From Apiosordaria backusii (lineage: Eukaryota > Ascomycota > Sordariomycetes > Sordariales > Lasiosphaeriaceae): a DNA stretch of 64,000 nt. Positions 12,100-22,722 of the stretch are shown here, piece after piece. Both the position numbers and the translations under genes were made by a program. The stretch covers positions 62,001 to 126,000 of the forward strand of contig JAUKTV010000003.1 of assembly GCA_030549205.1 (NCBI GenBank), read 5' to 3'. The stretch's first letter is position 1; every line of letters begins with the position of its first letter. Under the pieces are notes generated by a model. That model ran no database searches and was not told the DNA's origin. It was given only the letters and a program-made list of their open reading frames with translations.

Positions 12100-12723
12100 A
12101 TGATGATCACTAGTCAGTCATTGAAACAAGCAGAAGCACAAACAGCAATAGTTGAAGATGTTGGCGGGAGGAGAACGCCCGGCTGGCCGTTTCCTCCCAG
12201 CTCAAAGGGGGGCTCAGTAGCGTACCTTCAACCACCACCGCCAACTCCAACAACATCATCAAGAAGAGCACGCGCTGACACGGTGGAGAGCGCAAGTGTG
12301 GGGATGATACCCATCGCTTTGTCTTCTTCCTTGTCGGCGTCGACGTCGAGCGCGGGTTCTTCTCCGCTTTCTTCTGCTTCTGAATCGTTGCCGGGAGAAG
12401 AGGAGGAACAGGCGCCCTTGTTGTTGCCTAAGACTACGTATAGTCCGTTTAGCACCACACAAAAGAAGCAGGGCCCAAGAGATAAAAAGGCGAAGGATAA
12501 GAGGGGTGAAAAAAGGGGGGTCGTGCAGGGCATGGCTCCTTTGGGTAGTCGTGGTAGTACTAATAGTGTGGTGCATGAGAGTTTGCTGCCGCAGCCGTTG
12601 GCGCTGGGGCATGATGGGGGAAAGAAGAGAAAGCAAGAGAAGGCGGAGAGCGGGTGGTGGGGGCCGTTGGCGAGTGTTATTGGGAGGCCGAGGGGGGAGT
12701 TTGATCCGGGGAATGTTGTATAA
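12100..12723 (+). CDS. Hypothetical low-complexity ORF (separate gene or 3' exon)
   Basis: An open frame of 207 codons directly after the MARVEL-like gene and in the same frame as it, separated by a single TAG at 12064-12066. Its third positions are strongly G/C at the 3' end, like real genes here, and it ends with a compact WWGPLASVIGRPRGEF segment. The middle is Ser/Pro/Lys-rich with an acidic patch (PGEEEEQAPLLLP). It could be an independent small gene, a read-through or spliced extension of the upstream gene, or a chance frame. No family recognised. Confidence 0.3.
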   Translation: MMITSQSLKQAEAQTAIVEDVGGRRTPGWPFPPSSKGGSVAYLQPPPPTPTTSSRRARADTVESASVGMIPIALSSSLSASTSSAGSSPLSSASESLPGEEEEQAPLLLPKTTYSPFSTTQKKQGPRDKKAKDKRGEKRGVVQGMAPLGSRGSTNSVVHESLLPQPLALGHDGGKKRKQEKAESGWWGPLASVIGRPRGEFDPGNVV

Positions 12724-12946
12724 AATTGTGATCCCGGGAATGTTGTATAAAAATTGTTTATATTGTTGAACCATCTGTGATGGGCTTAGCTACCAGCTAC
12801 CAATGGGTATGGAGTATTAAGAATGCAAAAAGGCAAGGAAAGGAGACATACTGTTATATGTAGATAGGATAGACAGAATATCCAACTGTTCCTTTGTTTA
12901 ACATCTCTGGCTATCAAGGATCAAAGAGACTTTGGTGCTGAAGTCG

Positions 12947-15019
12947 TCAAATAAGTAGTGAGGGTTGACCAAGACATCTCAAACACGCAACGAGATCCCA
13001 CTGGTCTGCGTTCTGCTCGATCTGAGCTCGGTTTGCCCAGACATGCTCCATGATGGTGAGTCCCTCTTTGATGGTGCCGAAGGCTCTCAATGGGCCCATG
13101 GCGCCAGCCATATCGCGAAATATTTGCTCTTGTTCCGGGGCAGCCAGGCACCCAGTGACAGTGAAAGGCCAAACCAGCGCTCGAAGACAGTCTGGTGCTG
13201 GAAGACAATATAACATCAGATTCATCGTCTCTGTAACCGAGTGCCGAATCTCCTGGCTTGCTGGCTGCCATCCTGAAACTACCACCTGGAGGTATGTCAA
13301 CGCAGCCTGCGCCCATATCCTGGCATGCAGAGCAGTACTGTGCATCGTCTGAGGGGACAGCATCCCCTGTGTTGTGAAATGCAAGAGTGGATGGTCGGCT
13401 GGCACACATCCAGTAGAAGAACAGCCGTGCTTGACCTCCGGCTCTCCCAAGCTTCCCAATCCAGCACGAATGCGGTTTTCAATCACTGCCGCCCGGGCGA
13501 CCAACTGGGTAACCGACAACGCCGACGTCCTCTTCATCTCCTTCTTATACGCATCCAACGCAGCAATCTCCCCAATAGCAACAACAACCCAATTCTCCAA
13601 CCCAATAAACTCCACCAACTTCAAATGCGGCACCTCCATCTCCTTCTCCCTCACCAGAGCCGGCATCATCTCCCTCATCGCCTTCTCATCCAACGTCTCC
13701 AACAAATGCCCATGCCACTTCTGCAACCTCGGCGGCTGCTCCAACGCCGTGCTCGCCAACACATCCAAAAACAACAACTGCACGCTAAAAAACCTCAGTG
13801 TAGCCTGGTTAGCTCCCCAAGGCTGTCCCCTCGGCGTCCAAGTCAACGGGTTCGACCCCAACTGCAAAAGCAACATCATAAAACACGGCACCTCAATCTC
13901 CTCCCCCTCCGCCACACCAACCTTACCCATCCCATGAAACCTCCACATCTCTTCCCACAAACCCCCCGCCGCCTCAAGATGCACCCTCCAATTCCCACTA
14001 TTCCCCACCGCCACCTCCGACGTCAACAGCTGCACAATACACGCCACCACTTCACTCGCCTCCTTCAAATGGCCCCTCACCCCCTTTTCCACAACATTCT
14101 GTATCTCCCTCCTCAACCATCGCAAGCCCAATTCCTGCTGCCGCTGGATAGCAGCCAAGTTGTGGCTCTTGCACAGCTCGGGAACGTCGTCTTTGTTGTC
14201 GTCGCTGGAGAGGATGATGCCGTAAAAGTACCCCGCCATGGTCTGCGCGACGTGGAACAGGGCTTGGTTCCGCTGGAGGAGGACGAGCAGCCAGCCGCGG
14301 CCAAAGTCAAGTAACGTAGGGCGGTAGAATGGAAACAGAAAGGGGAAGACGTAGTCGAGGTAGAACATTGTGCGGTGGGCGTCTCGTTCCGGGGCGGGGA
14401 GGCCGGTGAGGTCGTCATCGTCGAGGCCGTCGCTGGCTGGGAGGGGTGGGGTGTTGACTGCTGTTTGTTGGTCGTTTGGGATATCAGGGGGTGAAGAAGC
14501 GGAGGAGGAACAGCAAGGGGTCGCCATTGCGGTGGTAGTACACCCTGTTCCGGTTGTTGAACCGGTAGTAGCTGCAGACCCGGTTGGAGTGCCATCCATT
14601 TCCATCCCGGTATCAGCACTGACACTCCTATCTGGCGGTATACCCTCACCATTATCCCAAACAGTGCCGATATCCGCCAGTTCTCGACGCGAGGCAGTTG
14701 TAATGACATTGATTTCACCTCCTCCTCCCCTGATGTCAGTCCTCATGTCCAACCCTATCCCTCCCAGTCCCGACTCCAGGTCCCTCATATACCTCCTCTC
14801 CCTCCTCTGCGCAGCGACCCTTTTGACCTCCTGCTTCACCCACTCCCCCTTTTCCCTTTGCCGTTCGCCGCCGTCCATCCATTCTGGCTTTTGCTCGCTG
14901 TACAAGCAGTCAATCCCCAGCGTGCTGCAACCTTCGCACACCGGCCTCGTCTCATCGCACTTCTTGCGGCGGAGGCGGCAGGTCCAGCAGCCTTCTGAGG
15001 AGCGAGTCCGTGATGTCAT
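12947..15019 (-). CDS. Zn2Cys6 fungal transcription factor
   Basis: Nuclear DNA-binding regulator, intronless, 690 residues. The Gal4-type binuclear cluster is at the very N-terminus: CWTCRLRRKKCDETRPVC then EGCSTLGIDC, with cysteines at 11, 14, 21, 28, 31 and 38 and the basic RLRRKKC loop. A coiled, Arg/Glu-rich linker follows (about 48-75). From about residue 215 the protein has the helical fungal-specific domain of the Fungal_trans_2 type (RTMFYLDYVFPFLFPFYRP, LAAIQRQQELGLRWLRREIQ, LPAPDCLRALVWPFTVTGCL). The end is complete. Target genes are unknown; it neighbours a Ctr copper-transporter homologue, but nothing in the sequence shows that it controls copper uptake. Confidence 0.87.
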   Translation of the reverse strand: MTSRTRSSEGCWTCRLRRKKCDETRPVCEGCSTLGIDCLYSEQKPEWMDGGERQREKGEWVKQEVKRVAAQRRERRYMRDLESGLGGIGLDMRTDIRGGGGEINVITTASRRELADIGTVWDNGEGIPPDRSVSADTGMEMDGTPTGSAATTGSTTGTGCTTTAMATPCCSSSASSPPDIPNDQQTAVNTPPLPASDGLDDDDLTGLPAPERDAHRTMFYLDYVFPFLFPFYRPTLLDFGRGWLLVLLQRNQALFHVAQTMAGYFYGIILSSDDNKDDVPELCKSHNLAAIQRQQELGLRWLRREIQNVVEKGVRGHLKEASEVVACIVQLLTSEVAVGNSGNWRVHLEAAGGLWEEMWRFHGMGKVGVAEGEEIEVPCFMMLLLQLGSNPLTWTPRGQPWGANQATLRFFSVQLLFLDVLASTALEQPPRLQKWHGHLLETLDEKAMREMMPALVREKEMEVPHLKLVEFIGLENWVVVAIGEIAALDAYKKEMKRTSALSVTQLVARAAVIENRIRAGLGSLGEPEVKHGCSSTGCVPADHPLLHFTTQGMLSPQTMHSTALHARIWAQAALTYLQVVVSGWQPASQEIRHSVTETMNLMLYCLPAPDCLRALVWPFTVTGCLAAPEQEQIFRDMAGAMGPLRAFGTIKEGLTIMEHVWANRAQIEQNADQWDLVACLRCLGQPSLLI

Positions 15020-15439
15020 TTCGTGAACTGAAGAATGAGGCGAAAGTGAACGGTATCATTTGTTTTGACACGAAAGGGAAGATGAAATGACGAGAAGGCA
15101 TTGATGATGATGAATCTCAAACCGTCGCGTCAGTTGAGATTTGTCAGCGCGAGTTGCCTTGTCTGCACCACCAAACACTTCCCATGGAATAAACGAGTGT
15201 ATGAGTAACAGAATAAGAAACAATGTGAATTCCTGAGAGACTCGATGAAAGAAAAATGAGATTACCATTAAGCCTACAACATTAGTTTATATTTGTGTCA
15301 AAAGAATGACAGGCCAGTTGCAGTTGTGCCCCGCCTGGGAAACGCCCAATCCGGACCCTAACCCTGGCGCCCCCCCATAACCACCACCAAAAAAGGGGCA
15401 GCCACCCACTACCTCACCCCCCCCCCCCTTTTCCAGTGC
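15020..15439. other. Intergenic, promoter of Zn2Cys6 regulator
   Basis: About 420 bases with a C-rich stretch (11 C near 15418-15428) just downstream of the Ctr-like gene's stop. No gene seen. Confidence 0.45.
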
Positions 15440-16172
15440 TTAAAACCCCAAAATTGTCCCATCCCTCGCACCACTCCTCGCCCTTGACCCTCTACTCCCC
15501 CTCCTCCTCCCAGCCCACTCCCTCCCCATATCCCACCTAAAAGCCCTAAACGCCAGCGCCCAACCAAGCACCAAACTCAATATAACATACCCATTAAAAC
15601 TCACCACCAGCAACACCAACACCATCCCCAGCGCCGCCTCCAACAGCTTAATCCCAGCCCTCACGCTCTGCTCCCACACCGTCAGGTTGAAATCCTCTTC
15701 CCGGTCATCTCCCCGCTGCCGTCTCCTGGAAAAGATGGCTCGATCATAACTACGTGATAACCGACGGAAAAACTCGAGGGCAAAACAAAGCAGGACGGTG
15801 CCGAGGCAGGTGGCGGCGAACATGGCGTTGGAGCGGATCTGCCACGAGCGGGAGACGAAGCAGGCGTGGGTTGTTTCCCAGTTCTAGAGGGGCTTTTTTG
15901 GGGATGAGTATTAGACTGGTGATAAATAGGGGTTATGGGGGAGGAGGAAGACAAACCATTACGCTGCAAGGGGGGTTGTTGAGGATGTAGTCTGGGCTTG
16001 CGTGGATGGGTGGGGAGGGCGGTGGGAGGGTGACGTCCATTGCGATGGGAGATGTATTTGGGAGGAGTGAAGCCGAGGAGTCGAGAGGATATTGGGCAGT
16101 GGTGTTGGATAGCCGCGGGAAGGGGAAGGGGACCGTGATGTTGGGGCCGGCATTGAAATGTTTGGCCGGCAT
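15440..16172 (-). CDS. Ctr-family copper transporter homologue with a degenerate copper pathway
   Basis: Exons, in coding order: 16172-15957 and 15883-15440; intron gtttgt...tag is phase 0 and joins PPCSVM to NWETTHACFVSRSW, the conserved Ctr entry segment. 219 residues. TM1 is MFAATCLGTVLLCFALEFF, preceded by SRSWQIRSNA; a dibasic loop follows; TM2-TM3 is GMVLVLLVVSFNGYVILSLV. Ctr proteins trimerise and pass Cu(I) through a Met triad. Here the MxxxM of TM2 is replaced (both positions are Val three and seven residues before the Asn of SFNGY), TM3 has GxxxA instead of GxxxG, and the 70-residue N-terminus has few Met and no MxM clusters. It may be an accessory subunit, vacuolar form or non-transporting paralogue. 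An alternative start lies upstream only in another frame. Confidence 0.75.
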
Positions 16173-16704
16173 GGTTTGAGTCGTACGAAAAAGTGTCTTT
16201 GGACAGGTAAGGTGATGGAGAAAAAGGCAGCGTCGAAGTAATACTGAGAAAAGCTGCTAGAAAAAAGAGCGTGTGGGATGGCCTTGTCGGATACTGATCC
16301 CGAGTGTGTGGTATGATGTGGTGGAGGGGTTGACAACAGGTGGTTACGGGCTCGCTGTGGAACATATTGTCCGGATCCATTTGTGAGGAAGGTGGTAACT
16401 GTATTCCTGAGTAGAGTCAGAAGAGCAAGAACGCAACTGCCTTGGTGCTCCTATTATGTCGGCTCCCCTGCTAAAGCAGTCTGGAGACATAATTCTTTCG
16501 ACACGATGTACGGGATTGGCCCTGATTCAACTATCAGTGCCGCATTGTTCCGAACGCGGTTCGCATAAGACCGCAATTCCAGTACAAAACTGTAGTACCC
16601 AACAAAAGCGTGTGCAGTATAGCAAAAAGCAGAATTCCATTCCAAAACGCAGGTCATTTCTCATCAAAATATGTGGTATCCTTACAATAGTGTTCCTGAT
16701 CTCC
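16173..16704. other. Intergenic
   Basis: Contains the upstream region of the Ctr-like gene and the 3' flank of the hemerythrin-domain gene. No gene seen. Confidence 0.45.
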
Positions 16705-17735
16705 TCAAGCCTTGGCCTGCTCTTCTTTTTGGGCCTTGATAGTCGCAGCGCGATAGGCCCACAGTTCCTGCGGCTGACCGTATGCATCGCAAGAAGCAAA
16801 CTTCCACCATCCCGAGTGGAAAGCTCCCGCAATGTTGATCAGCCCCCACTTTATGGGCGCTGGCATCGGAGGCCAGTTCGCCCATATCCCGTCTTCTACA
16901 GTGCGATCCAAGTTGAGGAGGAAGAATGGGACCACATCCGTCATACCAGCCTTGGTAACAGTGCTCTTGCCCCATGCCTTGAACGTAGCCGCCGCCGCAG
17001 CATTCTCGGGTGTGCCCTCCTTCGGTGCATTGGGATGTTCGGAAAACTTAGCAATGGTGGAGATCTCGCTGTGGAAGTGTTTCTCGAAGGGCTCTTGGAA
17101 CGTTCCCATGATTCGGAGGAGCTCGTCGGCGGAAAACTCGGCGGGGGATTTGAGGCCAGAGAGGTACTTCTCGAACTCAGCTAGACCGGCGAGGAAGGAC
17201 TCTATTGAAAGACAGCTGGTCAGTGGACTTCGGGAAGAGTTACAGTTGGGCAAAGCAGCATACCATGTTCATGATGCGTCTCCTCGAAAATCTTCTTGTC
17301 CTGCAACAGCTCCTCCACCTTGGTGAACAGGGATGCCTCCTCGTCATCGTGGTGTGACTTGACAAAGCGGTACCAAGCAAGGGCGTAACCAATGAAGTCG
17401 GCCTTGTCCTGGTCCAGGAGCAACGGAGCTTGGTGGTACAGAGAATTGTAGCCGCGTAGAATGGAGTTGTGGAGCAAAGCCATATGGGTAGCTCCCGACG
17501 TAAAGATATCGCTCTGATAGATTGGTGTCAGTATTTCTAATGCCGGAACTCAGGGCGCAGAGAGCCCTCCTACCTTCTTGGTCTGGTATTGGGGCGTGGT
17601 GATGAGCTTCATGGGGCCATCAGCCCAAGGTCTGGAAGGCGAAACAGAAGCCATCATGAACGGTGAACGGCTCAGCAAAAAACCAATGATCATGAACGGA
17701 ATAGACAGGAACAAAGTCACTCGTGGGCTGGCCAT
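16705..17735 (-). CDS. Hemerythrin (HHE) domain protein with N-terminal membrane anchor
   Basis: Exons, in coding order: 17735-17574, 17513-17264, 17201-16705; 302 residues. Residues about 6-24 (VTLFLSIPFMIIGFLLS) form a signal anchor or signal peptide. The HHE-type helical bundle follows: LLHNSILRGYNSLYHQA, FVKSHHDDEEASLF, EETHHEHG, LLRIMGTFQEPFEKHFHSE. The His and Glu pattern fits a non-haem di-iron or cation site. The C-terminus adds VVPFFLLNLDRTVEDGIW and WWKFASCDAYGQPQELW, conserved in fungal members. Biochemical role is unknown; oxygen or iron sensing is only a family-level guess. Start chosen at 17735 because it gives the hydrophobic leader and a good context (AAAATGG). Confidence 0.82.
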
Positions 17736-18598
17736 TTTGGAGGAGATGCAAGCAATGCAGTCGTACGATGCAGTCCAACCAGCCCGCGGCGGCCATCGAG
17801 GTTGCGAGCACGAGCTCTCCAGAAGCTCAAGTGGGGCCGATGCTGATAAACCACAGTCGTTGATTGGTTTGTTTGACATGTCAGGCCCCTTGGTCCCTTG
17901 GTCCCTGTTGCGCTTGTTCCCGTGGGTTTGGCTTGGCGCGTCTTGTCTCAGTTGAGGCCAGACAGAGCCAGACCATCAGTCCGAAGGGAAATATCATCCA
18001 GATGACCATGGCATATTTCGCATCTTCATCCATGCCTACCTAGCACAGAGCATCAATCACAAGCCTTGTGGCTTCTTTTTAACAGAACCCAGTGCACGGC
18101 CAAGGGCGCAGCGACCCATAAACAATGGCACTTGCATCCGCAATTCCGAACCACCCCTTCCTGTCTGAGCACAGGTTGTCGGACAGCTTGTTTATCTTAC
18201 AGGTATCTACTTGGGCTATTCATACCATTAGCCACTCTTTACTAACCAGGCTTCAGAGCAATGATGCGTACATATTCGGCAACAGACCACCCGACACCGA
18301 ACGGATGTCGTTGCAGGGCGGCCGAATAACCCGGAGTGCTTGGCCGGAAATATGGCCTGCCTGATCCGGCTGGCCGGAGCTCACTCCACGTTTCGGGCGT
18401 GACTCACGCCGAGTATTAGTGGAGTGTTTCGTCGCATTACCGCAGGAGGAGCTGCAGAACGTCCGCACTGGAGCAATGGGGCCGTAGCGGGCCCAGCCGA
18501 GAAACAGCTTTATAGGTAGCCGTGAACTCGTCGTCCCCTCTCGCAGCTAACATCTGTGTCAACCTCCACCAAAGCCCTCAAGCCCCCCGCCCGCGAAC
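17736..18598. other. Intergenic, divergent promoters of HHE and GNAT genes
   Basis: Two genes diverge from here. No gene seen. A TATA-like TTTATAGG lies at about 18510, some 90 bases before the GNAT start. Confidence 0.45.
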
Positions 18599-19433
18599 AT
18601 GGCTCCCCGAAAACCCTTCATCCGAGTCCGCAAGGCCGAACTGGCCGATACTGATGCTATCGTCAAAATTCACTATGACGCTTTCGACGATGATGTTATG
18701 AATGGGCTGATGTATCCGGGTGGTGCCACGGAAGCCGCCAGGAAAACGTTCGGGGAACGGGTTTTTCCCAAACCGCAATCCGAGGAAGAGCTCGCAAAGA
18801 ACGGGGAGGTATTTTTGAATGTCGCCGAGTATTTCCCAGACGGCCCTGAAGGACCCGGCGAAGTGGTTGCTTTCTCGAAATGGGTTCTTCACCGGGAGCC
18901 TCGCACAGAAGATCAGTGGAAAGCAGAGAACTATGTTCCCACAGTCGAAAACTTTGGCGAAGGCGCCGATCTGTCGGTGATAGACGCTTTCATCGGCGAG
19001 TTGAACAGAAAGCAAAGGGATGACGCAAAGGGGGAAGCAGCTTTGTGTAAGACCTCACTCTTCTGTCTTGCTGAGTTTTGGAGTCCAGTTACTGAACACT
19101 TTCCCCGCAGTCCTCGGCATCCTCGCTTGCAGCCCGGACCGACAGCGCTTGGGGGCCGGATCGGCTCTTGTAAAGTGGGGTACCGAACTTGCCGACAGTC
19201 TGGGGCTTCCCACTCGGCTGGAGGCTTCTCCTGTCGGCTATGCCCTTTATCGGAGATTTGGGTTCGAGGATGTGGACGTTCTGGACATGAATTTAAAAGA
19301 GCGATGGGGGAAAACCAAAGCAGAGGGGCGATACTGGGGAGAGAACAACGCTGTGGCACTCGCTGGGCCAGTGCCCGAGGGCGTGAACCGCTCCGTTATC
19401 ATGAGGAGGCCTGCCAAGGTTAGCACTGCATGA
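18599..19433 (+). CDS. GNAT-family N-acetyltransferase
   Basis: Acetyl-CoA-dependent acyltransferase of unknown acceptor. Exons 18599-19046 and 19111-19433 encode 256 residues; the donor is gtaaga at 19047, chosen over the overlapping GT at 19045 because only it keeps frame (AALFLGILACSP). The N-terminal strand-helix reads FIRVRKAELADTDAIVKIHY. Motif A, which binds the pyrophosphate of CoA, is PDRQRLGAGSALVKWG. Motif B is ASPVGYALYRRFGFE. This layout is common in fungal acetyltransferases near secondary-metabolite or detoxification genes, but no cluster is evident here. Confidence 0.85.
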
Positions 19434-19666
19434 GGAAGACGGAGGTGGCTCAGCGCAACGTTGACTATCGAGATCAATGCCAATATTGTTACCCATAATT
19501 TCCGTTCTCGGCAGCACACACTGCGATTGGCGCCACACCGCTGCCCAAAGGCAGCCATCCAACCTCCTTGAGCTCCCGTCAAATTGACTCGTATCACCCT
19601 CGTGGCTTCTCTGTTCCTGTTGCCCACCGACGCGCTCACTTGCTGCAGTTTCCAGGCCTCAGGATC
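19434..19666. other. Short intergenic before NLR gene
   Basis: 233 bases with the GNAT 3' flank and the NLR leader. An upstream in-frame start at 19568 would add 33 residues before MDPVSSAASI; the later ATG fits the family start. Confidence 0.4.
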
Positions 19667-21189
19667 ATGGATCCGGTCAGTTCCGCAGCGAGTATCATCG
19701 CCATCATTCAGATCGCCGACAAAATTATTCGAGCATGTAAAGCGTACATCGAAGCTGCGCGTGACGCTCCATCTGACCTTCGGCTCATTCTCGTCGAATT
19801 TTCGACACTTCGTTCTGTGCTAGAAAATCTGAAGTGTTTCATATCCCACAGCAACAATGGATTCAGTGCTCTTGACAGCCTCTCGTCCCCACAAGGTCCC
19901 ATAAAGGGTTGTCAATTGGCGATGACCGAGTTGGAGCGCCTTCTTCCTCCCCACTCTATGGTTGATCCAACGCAAAGTAACAAAACCCCGTCGAAGACGA
20001 AAGTGGTTTTGTCTGCTCTAGCTTGGCCGCTGAAGGAGGGCAAGGCGAAAAAGTTGCTCGAAGAAATCAAGCAACACAAGACCACAATCGTATTGGCGCT
20101 GACTGCAGATACTACGCAAGTTTGCAACCAACAAACAAACTCCGCCCTCGCTGATGACGGCCTAGCCACGATGTTAAGGAAATCAAGCGCAAAGTCGATC
20201 TCATCTCAGGGTCTCTTGATTGTACAGCTTCCCTTTCCTTCAATCAACTTGACATCATGTGGATGCAGTCTTTGTATTTTTCTTCTCAATCCTGCGGTTT
20301 TCCTTCATGTTAACACAATTGCTAGATAAGGTACTGACCATCTGAAGCCATACAGCGTCACACGGTTTACTCATGGTTACGAAAGACCGATCCTTTCCCG
20401 CTGCATCATCGAGCTTGTGACCTGTATGAGCCCGGAACAGGTGACTGGGTGTTCAGATGGCCTGAATGGATTGCGTGGGTGAGCGGAAGCGTGCGTTTTC
20501 TGTGGATCTATGGCATTCCTGGGGCCGGCAAAACAGTGCTTTTATCGCACTTGGCCGATACCCTTGAGCAAGATCTAGCACAAATGCAAACAGCTGGCGT
20601 CAATATTGCTTGTATGTATTACTACTGCTACTTCGGTCATCACCAGGATGAGAGTGGCCCTTTCCTTCGCTGGATACTTGAGCGTCTCTGTCGTGCCCTG
20701 GACGGCGTACCACTGGGATTATACAAGATATTCGAAGCTGGTGTCCAGCCCAGCGTCACAGCCCTGCTACCGTGCCTCGAGGAGCTCACCAAAGCTTTCG
20801 AGCGCATCTTTATCTTCGTTGACGCCGTTGACGAGAGCTCGCCAAGGGTCGGTTTGCTCAAGCTCCTTCGACACCTCGCCACTAACACAAATCTCGACAA
20901 GATTCACGTCCTGGCAACAAGCCGTGAGTACATGGACATCAAACTGGAACTTGGAAATATATCGGCTGCAATCTCGATGACAAACCCATTGGTGGCTGAA
21001 GACATACAGGCTTTCGTTCAAACTCAGATACAAGAGTACCCCAAAATCAAGCGCTGGCCAGACAAGATCAAAGCAGACGTGCTCGAAGCGCTCACTGCTA
21101 AGGCGGGGGAATGTGAGTGTTCAGCATCGCCTTTGACAAACTACCTAACGCACTTACCTTTAACTCCACACGCAGGACGGGAAGAATGA
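19667..21189 (+). CDS. Truncated NLR-like STAND protein: fungal N-terminal helical domain plus NACHT
   Basis: Exons 19667-20115, 20166-20221 and 20348-21189; 448 residues as read. The N-terminus (MDPVSSAASIIAIIQIADKI) is the helical signalling domain common in fungal NLRs (PF17111-like). Intron 1 is best explained as GC-AG (gcaagt...tag): only this joins TADTT to HDVKEIKRKVDLISGSLD in frame. Intron 2 has a TACTGACC branch site. The NACHT NTPase follows: RHTVYSWLRKTDPFPLHHRA, Walker A GIPGAGKT (about residue 224), Walker B RIFIFVDAVDES, then LATSREYMDI. Frame is lost just where family members continue AGGMFRW, and no ankyrin, WD or TPR repeats follow. A role in non-self recognition is inferred from family only. 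Confidence 0.72.
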
Positions 21190-21430
21190 GACCGGCAGCT
21201 TGGAATGTTTGAGAAGTCGTACCATGACATGGGGATTGGGTAGACTCATACCCCAACGAAGCCGAAGAAACACAGCAAGAGCAAACGCATTAATTAGCAC
21301 GCGGGAATTTCTTGAGTGCCTACCCTCATCTTACGAGCGTAGCAAGTGTGGCATCGGCTTAAACTCGGGCAAAAAGGCCCCTGTTTGCTTTTCTGGGCCC
21401 AGTCATACGAGTGGCTTAGTGGTTGAGTAG
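21190..21430 (+). pseudogene. Decayed NLR continuation
   Basis: After the stop at 21189 the same strand still shows pieces expected next in an NLR, split over frames: SLECLRSRT near 21197-21225 and EFLECLPSSYER near 21307-21342 (compare QLECLR and LP...YER of NACHT proteins). No repeat array follows. I read this as erosion of the 3' half, so the intact part may be a decaying gene or a short solitary NACHT protein. Confidence 0.45.
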
Positions 21431-21502
21431 GAGCTACACGGCACAGAGCAAGTGTTTGAAAGAACAGGGCCGACTCAAATGACGCAACACCGACAACTGC
21501 GC

Positions 21503-21650
21503 TATAAAAGCAGGAGCTAGCAAAGCAAATGGAATGCCGGAAAGAACAGCGCTCGCCCAAGCGGAGCAAAACGGCCGTAACACCAGATTTGAGACGGATG
21601 GGTGGGATCTGGGGAACCACAAAAAGTCTCCTCCCCTGTCCAGGTATAAG
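21503..21650 (+). promoter_or_regulatory. TATA boxes of secreted cysteine-rich gene
   Basis: TATAAAAG at 21503-21510 and TATAAG at 21645-21650 lie about 290 and 150 bases before the ATG at 21794. The leader from 21690 is CA-rich without ATG, as in highly expressed fungal secreted genes. Either could be the core promoter. Confidence 0.35.
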
Positions 21651-21793
21651 AACTGGCTTCAGCCCAGCGATCCTCGCCATTCTCCCTCAACCACAACAAG
21701 CTGACCGGCACAACCACCAAAAAACACTGACAACGACAACCACCAACACGACACCTACGACAACAACCACAAGCTACCGCTCAATTCGGCACC

Positions 21794-22493
21794 ATGTTCT
21801 CCAATATCCTCTTGACCATTGCCGCCCCCTTGACCGTCTTGACCCAAACTGCCTACGCTGCTCCCCAGGCTCCCATGGACGGGTACGGAGTCATTGACAT
21901 TCACTGGGACTTGCCTCTTGACCCTAACAACCCTACCGGCGAAACCGTCCCCGTCACTGGAACCATCCAGGAGGCCATTGCGAAGATGGAGGCCGAGCAC
22001 TCCGGCTGGAATGTTTCTTTTACCCGAGGCATGAGCCCTCCCCCGGCACACCCGGCCGCCGCCTCGCTCTACCAACTACCCAAGCCCGAGAGCTACAACT
22101 GCTTTGGTCGCTGGAAGCCATGCGGCTGGGCCGACGTTTACTGGGGTTACACCTATCTCCGGAGGCTTCCTGCAGAGCCTCGGCCACGGAACGGTCCAGG
22201 GCCGGGCAATTGTGGCAGAGTGAGCTGCTCTTGGAACGCCGCCATCTGGTGGTGCAATGATGTAAGTCTCTACCTTGCATGTCCGTCTTGTTATTTGCGC
22301 TGGCTGACCTATTACCAACTAAATTCAGAACAGCGAAGACTATACCACCACCTGGGGCGCCATCGCCGATGGGGCTGAGTGGCTGGCTGCGCAGGGGCAC
22401 TGCTGTGATGATTCGAGACCATCGTGGAGGGTTGCCGGCCAGGGGTTCTACCCTGGGAACTGGAATGTGATCGTCAATGCAGACACTTGCTAG
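21794..22493 (+). CDS. Small secreted cysteine-rich protein
   Basis: Exons 21794-22261 and 22329-22493 (gtaagt...cag), 210 residues. A clear signal peptide (MFSNILLTIAAPLTVLTQ, cut near AYAAPQ) precedes a mature chain with eight cysteines in the C-terminal 110 residues: NC, PC, NC, SC, WWC, CC, TC, consistent with four disulphides. Trp-rich segments (GWADVYWGY, SWNAAIWWC, WGAIADGAEWLA) and the ending FYPGNWNVIVNADTC recall fungal secreted effector-like proteins. It has no catalytic motif I recognise. The start lies behind a CA-rich leader and TATA elements, suggesting regulated, possibly strong, expression. Confidence 0.75.
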
Positions 22494-22566
22494 ACGGGGG
22501 CGAGAAGGACGGACATATGGGGATGAAGAGACTAATGGTGCTATGCGCTGACATCAAGACGCTGAA

Positions 22567-22722
22567 GGGGAAAACACAGATGAATCATAATCTAGTGAAG
22601 AAGTTGGAGGGGAGAACACAGATGAAGCATAGCATAGAGGATTGGGATTGAGATGTGCAACAACATTTTGGAGGGGGAAACACAGATGGATCATGGTCTA
22701 GAGGATTGACATTGAGATATGT
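22567..22722 (+). repeat. Three imperfect tandem copies of a roughly 50 bp unit
   Basis: Each copy begins GGGG(G)(A/G)AAACACAGATG, continues with a CAT(A/G) block and TCTAG or similar; copies 2 and 3 also share GAGGATTG(G/A)..ATTGAGAT. They start at about 22567, 22609 and 22671, directly in the 3' region of the secreted gene. Confidence 0.65.

Noticed and set aside
13325..14314. 329-codon open frame opposite the Zn2Cys6 gene
   Set aside because: Antisense shadow of a well-supported gene; Leu/Gln/His-rich composition is the mirror of its codons.
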